Made by a program: the position numbers and the translations under genes
Notes under the pieces: generated by a model
Told to the model about the DNA's origin: nothing
The model's database searches: none
Seen by the model: the letters and a program-made list of their open reading frames with translations, nothing else
Part shown: piece after piece, positions 18,695-27,160 of the stretch
Layout of the letters: each line of letters begins with the position of its first letter
Position numbering within the stretch: the stretch's first letter is position 1
Assembly: GCA_001443485.1 (NCBI GenBank)
Contig: LDXQ01000020.1
Coordinates: forward strand, 1-37,669
DNA from: Candidatus Sysuimicrobiota bacterium CSP1-3
GTDB taxonomy: Bacteria > Sysuimicrobiota > Sysuimicrobiia > Sysuimicrobiales > Humicultoraceae
Length of the DNA: 37,669 bases
Direction: 5' to 3'

Positions 18695-18775
18695 ATGGCA
18701 TACCAACTCCTGATGGAACGGGAGCCCCTGGTCAAACTCTGGGAAGAGGCCTGGGCGGAGGGGGTCGCCGCTTGA
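18695..18775 (+). CDS. Small ORF (26 aa: MAYQLLMEREPLVKLWEEAWAEGVAA) overlapping the murE start
   Basis: ATG 18695 preceded by GGGAGGG; TGA at 18773-18775 overlaps the TTG start of murE at 18772; GC-rich third codon positions. Confidence 0.45.
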   Translation: MAYQLLMEREPLVKLWEEAWAEGVAA

Positions 18776-20286
18776 CCGCCGTACCCCTGCGGACACTCCT
18801 GGCCGCGCTGCCCGAACACACCCTCGCGGGCGACCCGGAGCGGTCGATCACGGGCATCGCCTATCACTCCGGGCAGGTGCAGCCGGGGTTCCTGTTCGCG
18901 GCGATTCGTGGTTACACGCACGACGGGCACACGTTCACGCCGGACGCGGCGGCGCGGGGCGCGGCGGCGGTCCTGGTGCAGCGCCCGGTACCAGTCGCGC
19001 GGGAGGTCACCCAGGTCATCGTCCCCGACACGCGGACCGCGATGGCCCTGGCGGCGGCCGCCTTCTACAGCCATCCCTCGCGGGCGATCACGGTGATCGG
19101 CGTGACCGGCACCAACGGTAAGGGCGTCACCACCTACTTCACTGACGCGATTCTGACGCAGGCCGGGCACCGCAGCGCCGTCATCGGGACGATGGGGGCG
19201 CGCGGCCCGTCGGGAGTGATCGAAACTAGCCGCACGACACCGGAGGCGCCCGACCTGCAGCAGGTCCTCGCCGACCTGCGCGACCAGGGCGTGACGCACG
19301 TGGCCATGGAGGTGGCGTCGCACGCCCTCGCCCTGCACCGGGTGGACGGCACCCGCTTCCGCGTGGCCGTCTTCACGAACCTGACGCCGGACCACCTGGA
19401 CTTCCACGGGACCCTGGAGGCGTATCTGGGGGCGAAGCGGCGTCTGTTCGAAATGGTCGAGCCGTCCGGGTGGAGCGTCGTCAACGCCGACGATCCCGCG
19501 GCCGTGGAGATGGCACGGGCCAGCCGGGCCCCGGTGCTCCGCTTTTCGCCGGGCGCCGACAGCCGCTCGGGCACCGGGCACGTGGACCTCTGGGCGGAGG
19601 ACATGCAATTGAGCCTGGACGGCACCACCTTCCGCGCCGTGACGCCGCAGGGGTCCCACCCGGTGCGGCTGCACATCGGCGGCGCCTTCAACGTGGCCAA
19701 TGCGCTCGCCGCGCTGGCCACCGGGATGGCGCTGCACATTCCGCTGGAGGTTGGGACGGCGGCGCTGGAGACGGTGCGCGGCGTGCCCGGCCGCTTCGAG
19801 CCCGTACGCGAAGGGCAGGAGTTCGCCGTGATCGTGGACTACGCGCACACACCCGACGGCCTGGAGAACGTCCTCCGCACCGCGCGGCAGATCACCCGCA
19901 AACGCGTCATCGTGGTGTTTGGCTGCGGCGGTGATCGGGACCGCACGAAGCGTCCGGTGATGGGACGCCTCGCGGTGCAGCTGGCCGACCTGGCGATTGT
20001 GACCTCCGACAACCCGCGCGGCGAAGAACCGCGGGCCATCATCGAAGAGATCCTTCAAGGGATACGGGCCACGGCCAAGGTCCGACGCGGGCGGTTTGAG
20101 GTGGAGCCCGACCGCCGAGCCGCGATTCACCGCGCCATCACTGCTGCGGCCTCGGGCGATATCGTCGTCATTGCCGGTAAGGGACACGAACCCTACCAGG
20201 AGATCCAGGGCATGCGCCACCCCTTCGACGACCGTGTCGTCGCACGGGAGACGCTGCGGGCCCGCCTGGGGAGCGCCGCGCAGTGA
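18772..20286 (+). CDS. murE: UDP-MurNAc-tripeptide synthetase MurE
   Basis: GTNGKGVTTYF, TTPEAPDLQQVL, MEVASHAL, FTNLTPDHLDFHGTLEAYLGAKRRLF, DYAHTPDGLENVL, DNPRGEEP (meso-DAP-type motif). Confidence 0.95.
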   Translation: MTAVPLRTLLAALPEHTLAGDPERSITGIAYHSGQVQPGFLFAAIRGYTHDGHTFTPDAAARGAAAVLVQRPVPVAREVTQVIVPDTRTAMALAAAAFYSHPSRAITVIGVTGTNGKGVTTYFTDAILTQAGHRSAVIGTMGARGPSGVIETSRTTPEAPDLQQVLADLRDQGVTHVAMEVASHALALHRVDGTRFRVAVFTNLTPDHLDFHGTLEAYLGAKRRLFEMVEPSGWSVVNADDPAAVEMARASRAPVLRFSPGADSRSGTGHVDLWAEDMQLSLDGTTFRAVTPQGSHPVRLHIGGAFNVANALAALATGMALHIPLEVGTAALETVRGVPGRFEPVREGQEFAVIVDYAHTPDGLENVLRTARQITRKRVIVVFGCGGDRDRTKRPVMGRLAVQLADLAIVTSDNPRGEEPRAIIEEILQGIRATAKVRRGRFEVEPDRRAAIHRAITAAASGDIVVIAGKGHEPYQEIQGMRHPFDDRVVARETLRARLGSAAQ

Positions 20287-21695
20287 CCGGCCGGGGCATC
20301 CTCTCCCTGGCCGACGTCGCGCAGTCCACGGGCGCGCGGGTGCATCCCCCGCTGGATGAAGGCGTTCTCGCCTCACTGTGGGTGCGCGCCGTCTCCACCG
20401 ACACCCGCACGATGCAGCCGGGCGACCTGTTTGTCGCGCTGCGCGGGCCTAGTGCGGACGGGCACCGCTTCATTCCGGACGCGGTGACGCGGCAGGCCGT
20501 GGGCGTGGTGGCCTCGACCCTACCGGAGAGACCGCTCGATCCCCGCGTGCCCATCCTGCTCGTCGGCGATACCCTCCGCGCCCTCGGCGCGATCGCCGCG
20601 CGCTACAGGGAGCACCTCCCGGCGGAGGTCGTGGGGATCACCGGGAGTGTCGGCAAGACCACGGTGGCGGCGCTGACGGCGGCGGTGCTGGAGCGGCGCT
20701 TCCGGGTCGCGCGCTCGGAAGAATCCTGGAACGCGGAGATCGGCGTCCCGCTAACGCTGCTGCGCGCCGCCCCCGAGACGCAGGTCATCGTGACCGAGAT
20801 GGCGATGCGCGGGCTGGGACAGATCCGCGAACTCGTGGAGATCGCCCGGCCGCGCCTCGGCGTGGTGACCAACATCGGCGAGGCCCACATGGGTCTGCTC
20901 GGGTCGGTGGAGCGCATCGCCGAGGCCAAGGGTGAACTGGTGGCGGGTCTGCCGCCCGACGGCGTGGCCATCCTGAATGCCGACGATCCGTGGAGCGGGC
21001 GACTGGCATCCCTGGCGCGCTGCCGGGTGCTCCGCTTCGGGTTTTCCGCGGATGCCGATGTGCGCGCGGATCGGGCCACGGCTGCCGGCAGGAGTGCAAC
21101 GTTCCACCTCGTGCTGGGGACGGAGGCCGCTGAGATCCACCTACCCCTGGCCGGCCGGCACAACGTGGCCAACGCGCTGGCCGCCGCGGCCGTGGGGATG
21201 GCCCTGGGGGTGCCGCTCGACGCGGTACGTGCCGGCCTGGAGCAGGCCGTGCCTCCGTCGAGGCGGTTGCAGGTGGAGGAGGCCGGCGACCTCCTCATCC
21301 TCAACGATACCTACAACGCCAGCCCCCGCTCGGTACGCGCGGCGCTGGATGTTCTGGATGCGGTCGCCGGTGGTCGCCGGCGCGTAGTGGTGCTGGGGGA
21401 CATGAAGGAACTCGGCGCGGAGTCGGTCCGGCTGCACCGCGAGATCGGCCGGGAGGCCGCACAGCGGGGAGTGGCCGTAGTTGTGGCCCTCGGTCCGGAG
21501 GCCGCAGCGCTGGCGGAAGGCGCGCGTGAGATCGTGGCGGCCGACCGCGTCGTCCACGTGCCAGACCGGGAGGCCGCGATCGCGATCTTGCCGTCGGTAA
21601 TCCACCCGGAGGACGTCATTCTGGTCAAGGGGTCGCGCGCCATGGGACTGGAGGCCGTGGTGGAGGCGCTGCGTGCCTATCCGGTGAGGAAGTAG
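20283..21695 (+). CDS. murF: UDP-MurNAc-tripeptide--D-Ala-D-Ala ligase MurF
   Basis: STDTRTMQPGDLFVALRG ... GITGSVGKTTVAAL ... VTNIGEAHMGLLGSVERIAEAKGEL ... NDTYNASPRSVRAALD ... LGDMKELG. Confidence 0.96.
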   Translation: MTGRGILSLADVAQSTGARVHPPLDEGVLASLWVRAVSTDTRTMQPGDLFVALRGPSADGHRFIPDAVTRQAVGVVASTLPERPLDPRVPILLVGDTLRALGAIAARYREHLPAEVVGITGSVGKTTVAALTAAVLERRFRVARSEESWNAEIGVPLTLLRAAPETQVIVTEMAMRGLGQIRELVEIARPRLGVVTNIGEAHMGLLGSVERIAEAKGELVAGLPPDGVAILNADDPWSGRLASLARCRVLRFGFSADADVRADRATAAGRSATFHLVLGTEAAEIHLPLAGRHNVANALAAAAVGMALGVPLDAVRAGLEQAVPPSRRLQVEEAGDLLILNDTYNASPRSVRAALDVLDAVAGGRRRVVVLGDMKELGAESVRLHREIGREAAQRGVAVVVALGPEAAALAEGAREIVAADRVVHVPDREAAIAILPSVIHPEDVILVKGSRAMGLEAVVEALRAYPVRK

Positions 21696-21696
21696 C

Positions 21697-22650
21697 ATGG
21701 AGCGCGCGGCGCTGGCGGCGACGCTGGCCTTTCTCCTCGTGCTCCTGTCCGGACGCACCGTGATCGCGCAGCTGGCCGCGTGGAACATCCGCCAGGCCAT
21801 CCGCGAGGAGGCGCCCGAGCGGCACCGTGGGAAGGCCGGCACGCCGACAGTCGGCGGGCTGCTGCTGCTGGTCGCGGCGATCGTGGGCACAGTCGTGGCG
21901 GCGAGGCCGAGTCTCCAGGTGGCCATCGTGCTGCTGATGATGGCGGGGTTCGGCGCGATTGGCCTCGTGGACGACCTGCTGAAGGTGCGCCGCGGGCGGA
22001 ACCTGGGCCTGCGCGCCCGGGAGCGCCTGGCCGCACAGACGCTGCTGGCCGCGGTCATCGTCCTGTACGTAACCTCCGCCGTGCCCCAAGGATCAACGCT
22101 GGCGCTGCCGTGGCTGGGCAGGGTGAATCTCGGCTGGGTCTATGTCCCGTTCGGGATCGCCTTCGTCCTGGGATTCGTTAACGCAGTGAACCTGGCCGAC
22201 GGCCTGGACGGACTGGCCGCCGGCCTGAGTGCCATCACCGCCGGAGCTTACGCGGCGATCGCCTTTCGCGTGGGGTGGCCGGACCTGGGCCTGCTCGGGG
22301 CGGGCCTGACCGGTGCGTGCGTGGGGTTCCTCTGGTTCAATGCCCACCCGGCCGAGGTCTTCATGGGCGACACGGGGAGCAATGCACTGGGCGCGGGGCT
22401 GGCGGGGCTGGCCCTCCTGACGAAGACGGAACTTACCCTGGTCGTGGTCGGTGCGGTGTTCGTCGCGGAAGCGGTCTCGGTGCTGGGGCAGGTGGCGTAT
22501 TTCAAGGCGACCGGCGGCCGGCGGATCTTCCGGATGAGCCCGCTGCACCATCACTTCGAACTCGGCGGGTGGACGGAGACGCAGACGGTCACACGCTTCT
22601 GGCTGCTCGCCGCCCTCGCCGCCCTGATTGGCTTGCTGATCGTGTTCTGA
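21697..22650 (+). CDS. mraY: Phospho-N-acetylmuramoyl-pentapeptide transferase MraY
   Basis: KAGTPTVGGLLLL ... GLVDDLLKV ... NAVNLADGLDGLAAG ... HPAEVFMGDTGSNALGAGLAGLALL ... MSPLHHHFELGGWTETQTVTRFW. Confidence 0.96.
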   Translation: MERAALAATLAFLLVLLSGRTVIAQLAAWNIRQAIREEAPERHRGKAGTPTVGGLLLLVAAIVGTVVAARPSLQVAIVLLMMAGFGAIGLVDDLLKVRRGRNLGLRARERLAAQTLLAAVIVLYVTSAVPQGSTLALPWLGRVNLGWVYVPFGIAFVLGFVNAVNLADGLDGLAAGLSAITAGAYAAIAFRVGWPDLGLLGAGLTGACVGFLWFNAHPAEVFMGDTGSNALGAGLAGLALLTKTELTLVVVGAVFVAEAVSVLGQVAYFKATGGRRIFRMSPLHHHFELGGWTETQTVTRFWLLAALAALIGLLIVF

Positions 22651-22708
22651 TGCAGGACGTCTTTGAGTTCCTCAACACCGTGCAGTAGTCTGCGCGAGGT
22701 GAGCCGCT

Positions 22709-23317
22709 GTGGACGCCCTTGAGTTGTTCCTCCGAGAGCATGCGATCGCCCACTCCGCCCAGGTGGCCGCGGGAGAGCAGCGGTCCAGCGAAGATTTCAT
22801 CCTCCGCCACCTCGATGAGGCACAGATGCGGGCCCGGCCCCACGGCTTGAACTCTCTGGGGTGGCTCGTGTGGCACATGGCGCGATCCGAGGACGTCGGG
22901 ATCAACGTCGTCATCGCTGGGCAGCGCCAGGTGTTTGACGAGGGAGACTGGGCGGCGCGGTTGAACGTCACGCGGCGTGATGTGGGGACGGGGATGTCGG
23001 CCGACGAGGTGGCGGAACTCAGCGAACAGATCCGCATTCCTGAACTGCGGCTTTACCGGGCGGCGGTGGGACGGCGGACGCGGGAAGTCGTGGCCGCCCT
23101 CCCGCCGGCGGCGTGGGGCGAGATCGTCGAGGCCGCGGAGACCGCGCGGGCTCGGTCGCAGGGCGCCTACGGTCCGGGGGCCGAGTGGCTGGAGCGGTTC
23201 TGTACGGGCAAGTCGAAGGCCTGGTACTTCTACTGGATTGCCGTGGGCCACAATCACCTGCACCTGGGGCAGGCTCGCTGGGTGCGGAAGCTGCTGTTGG
23301 GCAAGGGCCAGGTATGA
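22709..23317 (+). CDS. DinB-like (DinB/YfiT superfamily) protein
   Basis: NSLGWLVWHMARSEDVGINVVIAG ... YWIAVGHNHLHLGQARWVRKLL: His arrangement typical of DinB-like four-helix metal-binding proteins. Confidence 0.75.
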   Translation: MDALELFLREHAIAHSAQVAAGEQRSSEDFILRHLDEAQMRARPHGLNSLGWLVWHMARSEDVGINVVIAGQRQVFDEGDWAARLNVTRRDVGTGMSADEVAELSEQIRIPELRLYRAAVGRRTREVVAALPPAAWGEIVEAAETARARSQGAYGPGAEWLERFCTGKSKAWYFYWIAVGHNHLHLGQARWVRKLLLGKGQV

Positions 23318-24780
23318 CCCTGCCGGGACTGCGCGGTCGATCCGTGCACGTCATTGGCCCTTCGGGGACAGAGGGCTCGGCAGTGATCGATTTCCTATTG
23401 GGCCGGGGGGTGACGACGATCACCGCGCACGACCTGGCGGCCAACCCTGAGCAGTTTACCAAGACCTTCCACCGCACTCACCAATGGCTGGAGCCGGAGG
23501 CGCGGGAGGGCGCGCTGGCCCGTCTGCTGGACTCGCCGGTAGTCATTCGCTACCGCGACCACTATCTGACGGGCATCGAGCGGGCCGACCTGATCGTCGT
23601 GCCCCAGTCCTGGTTCCGCCATCCAGAGAACGCCCCGCTGCGGGCGCTGCGGGAGCGGGGGGTGCCGTTCACCTCGATGACCCGGCTCTTCCTCGAGACC
23701 TGCCCCTGTCCGATCATCGGCGTCACCGGGACTAACGGGAAGTTCACCGTCGCCACGCTCATCTACGAGATGCTGCGCACGGCGGGCCGCACCGCCTTCT
23801 TCTCCGGCAACGACCGCACCCACGTCCCGATGCTCTACTACCTGGACCGCATCACCCCGGAGGCCTGGTTGGTGTTGGAGATCAGCAACCGCCAGCTGGT
23901 CGATCTCGACCGCAGCCCGCACATCGGCGTCGTCACCAACGTCGCACCGCACCACCTGGACGACCACGGGACGATGGAGGCGTACGCCCAGGTGAAGGCC
24001 ACGCTGATCCGCCACCAGCGGCCCGGGGACCACGCCGTCCTGAATCGCGATAATCCTTACACGGAGGCCATGGCGAGACAGGTCCGTGGGCAGGTGTGGT
24101 GGTTTAGCGCGGAGCGTGGGGTGGAGCGCGGGGCGTATCTCGACGCGGACACGCTGCGGCTGGCCGGTCCGGGCACCCCGGCGATCCTGCCGGCCGGTGA
24201 CCTGCGGCTGCCGGGGCAGGCCATGATCGAGAACGCGCTCGCCGCCTGCGCCGCCGCGGCGATCGCCGGCGTCCCGCCCGACGTCATGGCCAGCGTGCTG
24301 CGCAGCTTCACGGGGCTGCCGTACCGCTTCCGCCTGGTGGCTGAACGCGGGGGCATCGGGTTCTACGAGGACTCGCTGGCCACCAATCCCACCGCCGCCG
24401 CCGCGGCCATCCGCAGCCTCGACCGGCCCTTCCTTCTTATAGCCGGCGGCTTCCGCCGCGGCGCCACCCCGGAGGACTTCCGGCCGATGACCGCCGCGCT
24501 CGCTGCCACGGGACGCTGCCGGACCGTCCTGCTGATCGGCGCGACCGCCCCGGTCCTCTCCGAGGCGCTGGCGACGATTCCTCCGGCGGCACGCCCGACC
24601 GTGATCCTGGCCGGGACGCTGGAGGGGGCGATGGCGGAGGTGCACCGGCTGGCGCGGCCGGCGGAGGCGGTGCTGCTCTCACCCGGTTGCGAATCGTTCG
24701 ATCAGTTCGTCGATTACCGCCAGCGCGGTGACCGCTTCCGCGCGCTGGCAGAGGAGTTCGCGGCGGCCGAGGCCAAGTAA
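23314..24780 (+). CDS. murD: Divergent MurD-like UDP-MurNAc-L-alanine--glutamate ligase
   Basis: GVTGTNGKFTVATLIYEML, LEISNRQL, VTNVAPHHLDDHGTMEAYAQVK, YEDSLATNPTAAAAAI, LLIAGGFRRG, LLSPGCESFDQFVDYRQRGDRFRAL; canonical murD position between mraY and ftsW. Confidence 0.8.
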   Translation: MTLPGLRGRSVHVIGPSGTEGSAVIDFLLGRGVTTITAHDLAANPEQFTKTFHRTHQWLEPEAREGALARLLDSPVVIRYRDHYLTGIERADLIVVPQSWFRHPENAPLRALRERGVPFTSMTRLFLETCPCPIIGVTGTNGKFTVATLIYEMLRTAGRTAFFSGNDRTHVPMLYYLDRITPEAWLVLEISNRQLVDLDRSPHIGVVTNVAPHHLDDHGTMEAYAQVKATLIRHQRPGDHAVLNRDNPYTEAMARQVRGQVWWFSAERGVERGAYLDADTLRLAGPGTPAILPAGDLRLPGQAMIENALAACAAAAIAGVPPDVMASVLRSFTGLPYRFRLVAERGGIGFYEDSLATNPTAAAAAIRSLDRPFLLIAGGFRRGATPEDFRPMTAALAATGRCRTVLLIGATAPVLSEALATIPPAARPTVILAGTLEGAMAEVHRLARPAEAVLLSPGCESFDQFVDYRQRGDRFRALAEEFAAAEAK

Positions 24781-24806
24781 GAAGCAACTGAATAACGCCG
24801 ACCCTC

Positions 24807-25955
24807 ATGGACGCCGTACCTCGCCGCTCCCCAGACGTCTACCTCTTCGCCGCCACCGTGGCCTTGATCGGCATCGGGATTGTGATGATCTACAGCGCCA
24901 GCGCCATCGTCGCGCTGGACTGGTTTGGCGACAGCGCCTTCTTCCTCAAGCGACAATTGCTCTGGAGCGTGCTGGGCCTGGGGGTCATGTCCGTGTCGTT
25001 GACCATCCACTACCAGCGGCTGCGGCGGATCACTCCGGCACTGCTCCTCCTGGTGGCGGTGGCGCTGGTCGCTGTCCTCATCCCGGGAATCGGCCGGCTG
25101 GTCGGCGGGGCGCGCCGCTGGCTGGTGCTGGGTCCGGCGAGTTTCCAGCCGGCGGAAGCGGCGAAACTCCTTCTGGTCCTCTACCTGGCCAACTATCTGA
25201 CCAACCGCGGCGCGGCGGTCCGTCAGTTCCGCACGCTGCGGCCGCCGCTGCTCGTCACGGCCGCGCTGTTCCTCCTCGTCGTGGTCCAGCCCGATATGGG
25301 GTCGGCCTTCCTGCTCGTCGGGATCACCGGGATGATGTTGTTCCTGGGCGGGGCCAGCATCTGGCACCTTGCCGGTGTGATGCTGGCCGGGATCCCGGCG
25401 CTGGCCGCGGTGACCATCCTCGAACCCTACCGCGTCCGCCGCCTCATGGCCTTCCTGGACCCCTGGCGTGATCCGCAGGGCAGCGGCTTTCACATCATCC
25501 AGTCGCTGCTGGCGCTGGGGTCGGGTGGGCTTTTGGGCGTGGGGCTGGGAGCCAGCCGGCAGAAGTTCTTCTACCTGCCCGAGCGGCACACCGACTTCAT
25601 TTTTGCGATTCTGGGTGAGGAGCTGGGCCTGGTCGGCGCGGCGCTGGTCATCGCGCTCTTGGCCTTCGTGGCCTACCGCGGCTTTCGCATCGCCCGGTCC
25701 GCGCCGGACCGCTATGGGGCCCTGCTCGCCGCCGGCATTACCAGCAGTATCGTGGGGCAGGCGATGCTGAACATCGGCGTGACCGCCGGGATCCTGCCGA
25801 TTACCGGTGTGCCGCTGCCGTTCGTCAGCTTCGGCGGATCCTCGCTACTCATGACCTGTCTTGGGGTGGGCATCCTGCTGAACATCTCGCAGTACAGCGT
25901 CCGCCGCGCGCCGGCAGAGGTCCCGCTGTGGCAGCCGGCCAGGGAGATGGAGTGA
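24807..25955 (+). CDS. ftsW: SEDS-family glycosyltransferase FtsW
   Basis: IYSASAIVA ... GARRWLVLGPASFQPAEAAKLLLVLYLANYL ... QPDMGSAFLL ... YLPERHTDFIFAILGEELGLVGA ... TGVPLPFVSFGGSSLL. Confidence 0.96.
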   Translation: MDAVPRRSPDVYLFAATVALIGIGIVMIYSASAIVALDWFGDSAFFLKRQLLWSVLGLGVMSVSLTIHYQRLRRITPALLLLVAVALVAVLIPGIGRLVGGARRWLVLGPASFQPAEAAKLLLVLYLANYLTNRGAAVRQFRTLRPPLLVTAALFLLVVVQPDMGSAFLLVGITGMMLFLGGASIWHLAGVMLAGIPALAAVTILEPYRVRRLMAFLDPWRDPQGSGFHIIQSLLALGSGGLLGVGLGASRQKFFYLPERHTDFIFAILGEELGLVGAALVIALLAFVAYRGFRIARSAPDRYGALLAAGITSSIVGQAMLNIGVTAGILPITGVPLPFVSFGGSSLLMTCLGVGILLNISQYSVRRAPAEVPLWQPAREME

Positions 25956-25956
25956 C

Positions 25957-27156
25957 GTGACCGGCGCAGGATCGATGCGGCTCATGATCACAGGTGGGGG
26001 CACGGGAGGTCACCTCTACCCAGGGATCGCCGTGGCCGAGGTGGTCCAGGCGCGCGTGCCGGGGGCGGAGATCCTGTTCGTCGGCGGGACGCGGCTGGAA
26101 GCCCACGTGCTGCGGGAGGCGGGATGGTCCTTTGAGGCTGTTGCCGCGCATCCTCTGCCCCGCCGGATCGGTCTCTCCCTGGTTTCGTCGACGGCGGTGA
26201 ACTCCGCGGGGACGGTCCAATCCCTCGGCCTGCTCCGCCGGTGGCGGGCGGACGTCGTGCTGGCGACCGGCGGCTACGTAGCCGGTCCTGTGGGCCTGGC
26301 TTCGGTGATCCTGGGCATCCCGCTCGTCCTGCAGGAACAGAACATGCTCCCCGGCCTGGCGAACTTCTGGTTGGCCCGCTGGGCCCGGGCCATCTCCGTG
26401 CCCGCCCTGATGGCCGGATTCCCCGCCGACCGCGTCGTCGTCACCGGCGTCCCTGTGCGGCCGAGCGTCCTTCGCGGAGACCGGGAGCGCGCCCGCTTGG
26501 CGTTCGGCCTTGCCGACCGCTTTACGATCCTGGTGCTGGGCGGAAGCCAGGGCGCGCTGAGCCTCAACCGGGCGGTGGGCGAGGCGGCCACGTTGATGAT
26601 GTACGAGCCGATCCAGATTCTGCACCAGACCGGGCGTGAGCATCTGGAGTGGGTGCGGCGGGAGATCGGCCACCGCGAGCACGTGGGGCCGCCGGTGATC
26701 CGGCAGATCCCTCTGCCGTTCATCGAGCAGATGGGCGACGCCTATGCCGCGGCCGACCTGGTGATCTGCCGCGCCGGCGCCTCGACGCTGGCCGAGGTGA
26801 CGGCCTGGGGGCTGCCGGCGATCCTGGTGCCGTATCCGTACGCCGCGGGTAGACATCAGGATGCCAACGCAAGGCTTCTCGCCTCGGCGGGCGCGGTCGA
26901 GGTCATCCCCGACGCGGAACTGACGGGGCTCCGCCTGCAGGATCTCATCCGTGACCTCCTCCGCGACCGGCCGCGGCTGCGGGCGATGGCGGGGGCGAGC
27001 CGGGGTCTGGGCCGTCCCGACGCCGCCGAGCGCGTGCTGGACCTGTTGCTCCTGGCGGCGGGCCGGAAATCGATGGCGCCAGCCCCTGAGCCCCCCGGAG
27101 AGTCCGCCGGCGGTCAGCGCACCCACCGGTTCGGCGCGACCCACATTCCCGGATAA
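25957..27156 (+). CDS. murG: UDP-GlcNAc:lipid I GlcNAc transferase MurG
   Basis: MITGGGTGGHLYPGIAVAEVV ... ATGGYVAGPVGLA ... LQEQNMLPGLANFWLA ... VLGGSQGALSLN ... ICRAGASTLAEVTAWGLPAILVPYPYAAGRHQDANAR; GTG start. Confidence 0.96.
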   Translation: MTGAGSMRLMITGGGTGGHLYPGIAVAEVVQARVPGAEILFVGGTRLEAHVLREAGWSFEAVAAHPLPRRIGLSLVSSTAVNSAGTVQSLGLLRRWRADVVLATGGYVAGPVGLASVILGIPLVLQEQNMLPGLANFWLARWARAISVPALMAGFPADRVVVTGVPVRPSVLRGDRERARLAFGLADRFTILVLGGSQGALSLNRAVGEAATLMMYEPIQILHQTGREHLEWVRREIGHREHVGPPVIRQIPLPFIEQMGDAYAAADLVICRAGASTLAEVTAWGLPAILVPYPYAAGRHQDANARLLASAGAVEVIPDAELTGLRLQDLIRDLLRDRPRLRAMAGASRGLGRPDAAERVLDLLLLAAGRKSMAPAPEPPGESAGGQRTHRFGATHIPG

Positions 27157-27160
27157 CGGC

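Noticed and set aside
18589-20376. 595-aa minus-strand ORF opposite murE
   Set aside because: Antisense to a confidently identified gene; composition rich in R/G/H/P with no recognisable motif; typical shadow ORF in high-GC DNA
22650-22688. 12-codon ORF (MQDVFEFLNTVQ) overlapping the mraY stop
   Set aside because: Very short with no clear RBS of its own; could be chance, kept only as a note
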